NCBI GenBank assembly: GCA_965153355.1
Contig: OZ231128.1
Coordinates: 16,554,001-16,618,000, forward strand
Reading direction: 5' to 3'
Source: Flaccisagitta enflata
Taxonomy: Eukaryota; Chaetognatha; Sagittoidea; Aphragmophora
Length of the DNA: 64,000 nucleotides
Made by a program: the position numbers and the translations under genes. The notes under the pieces were generated by a model that did no database searches, was not told the origin of the DNA, and was given only the letters and a program-made list of their open reading frames with translations. Positions within the stretch are counted from its first letter, which is position 1. Each line of letters starts with the position of its first letter. Of the stretch, positions 54,851 to 64,000 are shown piece by piece.

Positions 54851-55672
54851 AATAGCAGCCCAAAGGCAGTAAGTGGTCAGCGGTACCCGTGCCCTGCTTG
54901 AGTAGTATGTGATTTAGGTTGAGGGGGAGCAGGGCAGCGGCCCCGAAGGGGACGAAGTCCTGTAGAACACAGGGGGAATCTGTCCGTCCGTCCATCCGTC
55001 CGTCCGTCCTTCTCTCAGCCTTCCTTTTGTCAAGGAAGCCCTGTTATTCAAACTCTCTTTGAATAACATGGAGAAATGACAAAAGGCAGTATATGGACAA
55101 GGGTACCCCTGCTCTTCTTTAGAAGTTTGTTATTTAAGTTGAGGGGGGAGCAGGCCGGGATTTGGGTCTCTGAGGCCAGAATCTGGGTCTCAGAGACCAA
55201 TTTCTTGGTCTCAGAGGCCAGGGTTTGAGTCTCTGAGGCCAGGATTTGGGTCTCTGAGGCCAGGATTTGGGTCTCTGAGGCCAGGATCTAGGGCCTTGAG
55301 GCCAGATCCTGGGTCTTGGAGGCCAGAATCTGGGTCACAGAGATCAAGATCTAGATCTCTGAGGCTAGGATTAGGGTTTTAGAGGCCAGAATCTGGGTAT
55401 TAGAAACCAGGATCTAGATCTTAGGGGCCAAAATGATAGAATTTTGACTACAATTTTGGTTTTCTAGCCAGATTTTAGCCATTTTGCTTGGATTTGGGTC
55501 ATTTTGCTTAGATTTGGGCCATTTTGCTTGGATTTGGGCCCCAAAGGAGACGAAGCCCTGAGAATGGGGCAGGGGGGGGACGGACGGACGGACGTACGGA
55601 CGGACGGACGGACGGACAGATTCCCCCTGTGTTCTACAGGACTTCGTCCCCTTCGGGGCCGCTGCCCAAAAA
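54851..55672 (-). mobile_element. Family B subtype 2 copy
   Basis: Reverse copy. GGTCAGCGGTACCCGTGCCC at one side and CTTCGGGGCCGCTGCCCAAA at the other. The core is GGGTCTCTGAGGCCAGGATTT units (55155-55430). A second, degraded left module at about 55080-55150 suggests an internal duplication. Confidence 0.72.
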
Positions 55673-55710
55673 TGAAAAAGAAAGATGAAAAAAAGAGGAA
55701 GAAGAGGAAG

Positions 55711-56332
55711 AATAGTCGCAAAAGCGTTAGATGGTCAGCGGTACCCGTTGCCCCTATGTGAGTGTATGTGGGTGTGAGGTGATTAGAGGGGCAGCGGCCC
55801 CGAAGGGGCCGATGACCTATGCTCAAGGCAATTTGGTCATGGTGGCTGGGATTTGTGCTTCAAGGTTGGATTTTGGTCTTGGTAGTTGAGATTTTTGCCA
55901 AGAAGTTAGGATTTGGGCTTTAAGACTGGGATTTGGGCTTGTAGGCCAGAATTTGGGCTTTTACGTTGAGATTTGGGCCTGGATGTTGGCATTTGGGCCT
56001 CAAAGCTAGAATTTGATATGGTCAGCAGGCTCCGAAGATTCAAATTTGGTCAGAGTGGCTGGAATTTGTGCTTCAAGGCTGGATTTTGGTCGAATTGACT
56101 GAGATTTGTGCCACGAAGTTAGGATTTGGGCCTTTAGACTGGGATTTGGGCTTTTAGGCCAGAATTTGGGCTTCAAGGTTGAGATTCAGGCCTGGATGGT
56201 GGCACTTGGGTCTTGAGGCTAGGATTTCGTCTCTAAGGGGGGGGGGACGAAGAAGATGGAGGAGAAGAAGGAGAAATTTCTGCATATGTGAAAGCATAGG
56301 TCATCGGCCCCTTCGGGGCCGCTGCCCAAAAA
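55711..56332 (-). mobile_element. Family B element
   Basis: AATAGTCGCAAAAGCGTTAG … GGGGCCGCTGCCCAAAAA. The core holds diverged GGCTGGGATTTGGGCCT units. It is followed directly by a (GAA)n array. Confidence 0.8.
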
Positions 56333-56590
56333 GGAGAAGAAGAAGAAGAAGAAGAAGAAGAAGAAGAAGAAGAAGAAGAAGAAGAAGAAGAAGAAGAAGA
56401 AAAAGAAGAAGAAAAGGAAGAAGAAGAAGAAGAAGAAGAAGAAGAAGAAGAAGAAGAAGAAGAAGAAGAAGAAGAAGAAAAAGAAGATGCAGAAGAAGAA
56501 AAAGAAGAAGAAGAAGAAGAAGAAGAAAAGAAGAGAAAGAAGAAGGAGAAGAAGAAAAAGAAGAGGAAGAGGAAGGAGAAGAAGAAAAAG
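56333..56590. repeat. (GAA)n array between two family B copies
   Basis: Nearly pure GAA with GAAAAA and GATGCA variants. It begins right at the GCTGCCCAAAAA tip. Confidence 0.93.
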
Positions 56591-57248
56591 AATAGTCGCA
56601 AAAGCGTTAGATGGTCAGCGGTACCCGTTGCCCCTATATGAGTGTATGTGGGTATGAGGTGGTTAGTGGGGCAGCGGCCCCGAAGGGGCCGATGACCTAT
56701 GCTGATTTTATTTGAGCCTGGATGCTGGGATTTGAGCCTGGAGGCTTGGATTTGAGCGTGGAAGCTGGGATTTGAGCTTCATGGCTGGGATTTGAGCTTC
56801 AATGCTGGGATTTAAGCCTCAAGGCTGGGATTTGAGCCTCGAGGCTGGGATTTGAGCCTTGAGGCTGGGATTTGAGCCTCGAGGCTGGGATTTGAGCCTC
56901 GAGGCTGGGATTTGAGCCTCGAGGCTGGGACTGGCTCGAGGCTGGGATTTGAGCCTCTGAGGCTGGGATTTGAGCCTGAGGTGGCCAAGACTTGAGCCCA
57001 GGAGCCTGACGTGAGCCCTCGAGCTCCGGGATCCGAGCCTTGAGCCTGGATTTGAGCCCCCAAAGTTGGATTTGCTCCAGGCTGGGATCTGAGCCTCGAG
57101 GTTAGGATTTAGGGGCTCGGTGCAGAGTTGGGCCTCGATGCTGGAATATAGTCTCCGGGGGGACGTGAGAAGGAGAAGAAGGAGGAGAAGGAGAAATTTC
57201 TGTGTGAAGAGCAGGCCGCCTGTCCCTTCTGGGGCTGCTGCCCCAAAA
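56591..57248 (-). mobile_element. Family B element
   Basis: AATAGTCGCAAAAGCGTTAG … GGGGCTGCTGCCCCAAAA. The core is 20-21-bp units GAGGCTGGGATTTGAGCCTC (56720-57110). (GAA)-type tracts abut both ends. Confidence 0.8.
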
Positions 57249-58127
<879 letters not shown>

Positions 58128-58130
58128 TAA

Positions 58131-58357
58131 GGGGGTGTTTCTAGTCACAAACAATCGCGTTTTGAACGGGCCACTCGGTCGCTCACTACGTTCGTTCACT
58201 CGCACCGCTCACTCCACTCACTCGCTTTGCTCGCTCGCTCCGTTCACGGGCTCGCTCACTCCCTCGTGGGACAATTGAAATTCTTGAATATGTGTTCACA
58301 CTGTTATTGCGTTTCACGGGAACAAAAGCGTTTTTTGGGTTCACTAGAAACACGCCC
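58131..58357. mobile_element. Short MITE with TAA target duplication (PIF/Harbinger-like)
   Basis: Ends GGGGGTGTTTCTAGT and, inverted, GGGCGTGTTTCTAGT (14/15), flanked by TAA on both sides. The 227-bp body contains CTCGCT/CTCACT repeats. TAA duplication and G-rich tips are known of Harbinger-type elements; the assignment is an inference. Confidence 0.65.
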
Positions 58358-59007
58358 TAAGAGGCTCTACGAGACAAAGCCCATGCTTGATCATTTATCA
58401 AGTAATCAACCATGTCGCAAATTTAATGAGCTTCAAATTCGATATCTCGAACTTCCCACTAAGAAAAAAGTTGGGCGATTTGTGAAAAATCATGATATCA
58501 CGTTATCAAAAGTATCATGATATCATGAAAATCATGATATCACGATATCATAAGTAAAAAAAAATGTCACTCAGAAAATAATTCAGAAAATAAAGGAAGA
58601 ATGGGAATAATGCATTTCATAATGAACATAAGAGTTTTACAAATATGGATTAGTTTTAAGGAATTTTGATTGATAAAGGGTCATTTTCTGTTATTTTCAA
58701 CTCGAGCGTTACGGACTAACCGACGGTCAGAGCCCATTTTACCGGTGCGAGTAAAAAGAGGGAAGAGAAGCAAAGACAAGATAAGAGGATGACGAGGAAA
58801 GAAAAGAAGAAACAAAACTGCAAAAGAGATGATATCTTCTTTTTCTTCCAAAAAATAAAATGATGAACCCATAAAAGAATGAAGAGTTCGTTATCTTTCG
58901 TATATACGGCTTTGTATGATATATCTCCAACAAGAAGGAAGCTCAAACTATGAGGCCATATTAAGGCTCATTTGATGAAAGAATGAATGGATAAATAATG
59001 CATTATT
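58358..59007. other. Spacer with ATCATGATATCA palindromes
   Basis: CATGATATCA/TGATATCATG units are clustered at 58490-58550. No gene was recognised in the rest. Confidence 0.6.
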
Positions 59008-59964
<957 letters not shown>

Positions 59965-59969
59965 CTCAC

Positions 59970-60123
59970 CTTGGGGTAAGTTTCCAGGCACAGTGTTTCT
60001 TCCGAAGCAAACGACTCTGATGGTTGAGACTGCTGCTCCGAGTGGCGCTCGTGATGACGTGGAAATCGTCCTCACGTAAGGATTGTAAAAGTCCTGGAAA
60101 TGTCGTCGATGTCGAGATCCAAC
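59970..60123 (-). CDS. Candidate exon of unknown gene
   Basis: A strong acceptor (TTGATTTTCTCAG|GTTGG) and donor (CCCCAAG|GTGAGTG) bound 154 nt in unique sequence. Two of the three minus-strand frames are open. The phase-0 frame contains FYNPYVRTISTSSRAPLG and STIRVVCFGRNTVPGNLPQ, and looks the more protein-like. An (AAC)n array begins within about 10 bp of the donor. The family was not recognised. Confidence 0.4.
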
Positions 60124-60413
60124 CTGAGAAAATCAAGGCCGGATACAGGCACAATACAGTAAATAGCCACATGCGGTTGAGCTTGGGAAGTAATGCGGGT
60201 GGGTAGGGGCTGTAATATGGATGAGCAAGAGCGATGATGGAGATGGGCTGGGGCTGCTTTTCACAGGCATCATCACTTTCTCATTTCACGTAATCCAGAA
60301 ATGGCATTACGGACCGATGAATGGACCTACGACCATACACTCTTGTAATATTTCGGAATCTTGGACTTCTGCTACTAGTCAAGATTTCAACACACTGCAC
60401 TGGGCCAACAATA
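60124..60413. other. Spacer beginning with a family A-like tip
   Basis: TCAAGGCCGGATACAGGCAC at about 60135 begins a degraded family A copy. No gene. Confidence 0.5.
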
Positions 60414-61428
60414 ACAAAGTCGGATACACGGCTACCCCAGTCGCGTGTGGGTGGGCACGGGCCGTATTTGAGGTCACTTGATCATTTGGGCAGGAGCAGT
60501 GAGGCCAAAGACCGCTAAAAAAAAAAAAATAGTCGCAAAAGCAATAGATGGTCAGCGGTACCCGTTGCCCCTGTGTTTGTGTATGTGAGTGTGATGGTGA
60601 GAGGGGCAGTGGCCCCAAAGGGGCCAATGACCTATGCTCAGTAACTTTGGATGCTTGAGGCTGGAATTTGAGCATTGCTGCAAGGATTTGAGCCTTGAAG
60701 CTGAGATTTGAGCCTCAAAGCTAGGATTTGAGCCTCAAAGCTAGGATTTGAGCCTCAAGGTTAGGATTTGAGCCTCAAGGCTGGGATTTGTGTCTCAAGA
60801 CTGGGATTTGAGTCTCAAAGTTGGGATTTGAGTCTCAAGGTTGGGATTTAACTCTCAAGGTTGGGATTTGAGTCTCAAGGTTGGGATTTAACTCTCAAGG
60901 TTGGGATTTGAGCCTCAAGGCTGGAATTTGAGCCTCCAGATTGATTTGAGCCTTAAGGCTGGAATTTGAGCCACGAGGCTGAATTTGGAGCCACGAGGCT
61001 AAACTGGAGCCTCAGAGGCTGAATTTGAGCCTGAGGCTGAATTTGACCCGTGCAGCTGGAATTTGAGCCTTGAGGCTGGAATTTGAGCCTTGAGGCTGGA
61101 ATTTGAGTCTCATGGCTGGAATTTGAGCCTCATGGCTGGAATTTGAGCCTTATAGCTGGAATTTGAGCCTTGAGGCTGGTATTTGAGCCTTGAGGCTGGT
61201 ATTTGAGCCTTGAGGCTGGTATTTGAGCCTTGAGGCTGGGGTTTGAGCCTTGAGGAGGGGGGGACGGACGGAGGAGAAGGAGGAGGAGAAGGAGAAATTT
61301 GTCCTATGTGTGAAAGCATAGGTCATCGGCCCCTTCGGGGCCGCTGCCCAAAAAGGAAAGTATGATGGACGGACAGACGAACCGACCGACGAAACGACAA
61401 AGCAGGGTGTAGAGTCTACGCGACTAAA
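60414..61428 (+). mobile_element. Family A element split by a family B insertion
   Basis: The left half (60414-60528, GTCGGATACACGGCTACC … GAGGCCAAAGACCGC) and right half (about 61361-61428, GGACGGACAG … CTACGCGACTAAAAA) together match the copy at 28501-28686. They are separated by the family B copy at 60530-61354. Confidence 0.78.
60530..61354 (-). mobile_element. Family B element nested in a family A element
   Basis: TAGTCGCAAAAGCAATAGAT to GGGGCCGCTGCCCAAAAA. The core is roughly 30 units of about 20 bp (TTGAGGCTGGAATTTGAGCC). It is inserted in an A-run of a family A copy. Confidence 0.82.
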
Positions 61429-61724
61429 AAGTGTCGTTTAATCTTTTCATGCTTCAGTGTTTTACCGCGTTATTGAGGAACATGTGCTACACCAAATGAA
61501 ATTAGGCACCTGATGTCGATTTCGATTTTGCCAGAATCCCCCAAATGCGTGAGATCTCGATCTAGGAGCAAAACAACAAGGATTTTTTTTTTTCCATTGA
61601 GAGTCTATTCGGTTTTCTAACCTTGGGGGCAAAAGAAATGGCGGATTTTTAAACCTTTCTTTTGAACCATAACATAAGAAAAATGGATTGAAATTGGTGA
61701 TGCCTGTAAAGCCCTTTGAAAGAT

Positions 61725-62345
61725 CTTTCATTTGAGTCGTGTCTGGTATCCACAGCTTTATTCGTTTAGAAATGACATAGGTTTGAAGAAAAACATCACC
61801 AATTGAAAAAGGGCAAATATTGTCTTTTTTTTTTTTCATTTGCAATTTTTGTCTCAAACGTTTTTCTTAGCAATGCAATTCAGAATTGTCACAGCTACTT
61901 GATATCCATGAGCAAATTAAAGAGCTTCGAATTTTCTTCAAAATGGCGCCAAGAACGAATTTTTTACTTGATGCGTTTAGTTTCTATGTTACAACAAACA
62001 GAAAACTTGCAAATCCTGTAGTGGATTCTCAAATTCATGATAACCTGTGTTCATCCCCATGCCATTTCTAAACGGATAAAGCTAGGACAACCAGCAATGT
62101 CTCATTTGAAAGATCTTTCACAGAGCTTCAAAATGGTCACCGATTTTTTATTGGAAAAAAGTCGAATTACGTAATTCGACTTTTTGAAACGTAGGGGAGA
62201 AATCGGGTTTTTCATTTTTGATTTGGGGAATTTGCGGAAGTTGAGCCATTTCCTGACTGGGATGATACATTTTTTGATATTCACAGCTAAGAAAGAGCTA
62301 ATTTTTCTCTTTCAAATGGCGCCAACCAGAAGTCTCTACGATCAT
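61725..62345 (-). repeat. Relative of the 0.85-kb repeat with a perfect 30-nt palindrome
   Basis: AAAAAGTCGAATTAC followed by its exact inverse lies at about 62157-62186. The flanks (TTGGCGCCATTTGAAAGAGA inverted near 62310) match the 35.2- and 50.3-kb copies. A longer inverted repeat pairs GAAAGATCTTTCATTTGAG (61729) with sequence ending at 62115. Confidence 0.65.
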
Positions 62346-64000
62346 TAGTTTTGGCGCTATGAATTTTTGAATCTTTTTTTATTTTTTCGCATTTTCGCGA
62401 AGATCGATATTTTTCATAGATCCCAAACTTTTCAACTAATATAACAACAGAGAATAGTCAAGATGTTACGCAAATTGACTCCAACTTTTATGACGCTAGC
62501 TTTAGGTTAATTCCGCACATCGGGGTCCGCCCAAGAAACCCTGACTCTCCACCATTGTAGAAGTGTCATCGCTTCTGCTGCTGCATTAAATAAGGTCACA
62601 AAGGTTGGGTGACATACCTAACTACCTGGTGCGCCATACCAAACCAATTTTTGCTCCTCCAACTGCCCGTATGGGGTCCAAAACAGGGGTAGAAGGGCCT
62701 TTTTTGGCCTGTCCCGATTTTGTCCCTGTAAGCAAAAAGCTTGTTTAAGCAATCAAAAAATGTCAAGCAGAGTTATCCCATAGCTTGTAAGCCATCTCTA
62801 TCCATCCATTGATATGTGCAAAAAATTTGGACTCAATAACTCAACTGTAGGACGAAAAAAAACGACTACAAATTATAACACTCCTCCCCTTCATTTTTCT
62901 GTCATTATTTTCTCAAAATGAGATAAGCCGACAGTTTTTTTTGTAAGCCTATGATTGTTCAAACATTAAGAATTTTTTCTTTTGTCATTGCATTAACAAC
63001 TAGTTGAACGACATTTCCTCCAAATTTCAAGGATTTTTTCCGTTTCATTTTGGAGAAATCAACATTTTCCTAGAGCGTTACAATTCAAAGGTGCTCCTTG
63101 TTGGTGGTGTCACACTTGTGTCACACTATGATTCATACTCTGTCAAGGCATAGTAACATGAATAATGGAAAATTCATCTACATCATGAGAAAGATGGTGA
63201 AATTCTGTACCTACACCTAAAATTTCAAGTCTTAACTCTAATTCGTTTGGTCACAATGAAATTACAAAGTTGATCAGTACTGAAATAGGCAGTGAATTGT
63301 AACGCTCGCCGACGAAGTCTCGTAGTTAATTCTTTGTTTCCACACAGCGCTTCTCACACAAAGGCGCGATGCTTTTGTGCCTCAATTTAGTAAAATTTCT
63401 TAAAATTCAAATTGGCTTATCCCAAAAACTATTTGAGCTAGCCCAACGAAATTTTGCATGGTTGTTACCTAGATCAAGAGGGTTCTTCACCTATATTCTG
63501 GTGTGTCTTAAAGAATGCCGAGGAGTCCAGACAGACCAACCAACCTACCAGAAAAAAAATTTAAAAAACGGCATAACTTTTGAAATATTTGTCCGATCTG
63601 GTTGAAATTTTGCATGAAGCTTCCGTTAAAGATGCCTCGTCACTGGCATGAAACAGAGCTTGGAAAAAAAATTTTTTCTTCCAACAACCCACCCAGCCAG
63701 AAATGGTATTTATAGAGATTTTTTCAAAAAACTCAAAATTTTTTTGAAAAATTCAGAAACATGATCACACATGATTGCTTGAACATATTCATCAAGAATT
63801 TGACTGTCATATTGATTTCTTCATTGTATTTAACTAAATTCATTATTAGTACGTTTGCAAAAAAATGAGTAATTAGGCCTAATTTGCATAAAAAATGAGC
63901 TCACATAAGAAAATCCAAGTATCAATTCATACATGATATAAGGCTAGCTACATGATGATGTATGGTTTTGCTCAATTTTCAACATTTTAAAATTGATGGA
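62346..64000. other. Right end, AT-rich, nothing recognised
   Basis: No gene, splice-bounded open frame or named element. Phrases such as GAAATTTTGCATG resemble the 527-bp repeat but do not align further. Confidence 0.5.

Overview
The window looks like intergenic and intronic DNA from an invertebrate metazoan. The evidence is a spliced gene with canonical GT-AG introns, a BEL/Pao LTR retrotransposon (a metazoan lineage), many TA-flanked MITEs and an extreme load of microsatellites. A degenerate CCCTAA run near 3.6 kb is telomere-like but does not fix the phylum. I could not name the species. I saw no tRNA, rRNA, CRISPR or bacterial-type operon.

Only one host gene is well supported: a leucine-rich-repeat (LRR) gene on the minus strand, rebuilt by eye from 10 exons between 25,902 and 3,195. 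Splice phases match at every junction, and the 24-residue LRR spacing runs across the exon joins. Its first recognised exon carries a charged, poly-Asn N-terminal region. One 14.9-kb intron (8,303-23,179) has been filled by nested transposons: a TA foldback MITE, an 8.7-kb BEL/Pao element inside that MITE, a minisatellite-cored element, and a DNA-transposon relic that itself carries a further insert. The 3' end of the gene lies outside the window or was not recognised.

From about 26 kb to the end the window is a mosaic of repeats. Two dispersed families dominate. Family A runs from a CAAGGCC tip to a GCGACTAAAAA tip, with CGGAC-rich DNA and a terminal hairpin. Family B runs from TTTTTGGGCAGCGG to TTTTGCGACTATT, with subterminal inverted modules around a roughly 20-bp minisatellite. 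Nested copies with a recognisable uninterrupted homologue elsewhere in the window show that both families have moved. A large inverted repeat (arms about 32.2-41.0 kb and 44.4-46.6 kb) is built from roughly 527-bp units. Its left arm is interrupted by a 6.8-kb block bounded by family A tips.

Simple repeats (GT, GA, TTG/AAC, CTT/GAA, ATC, GAAT, CTTT) make up a large share of the window. Several of them belong to something: polypyrimidine tracts of splice sites, a poly-Asn codon run, or tails of repeated palindromic modules. Most long open frames elsewhere are artefacts of these repeats.
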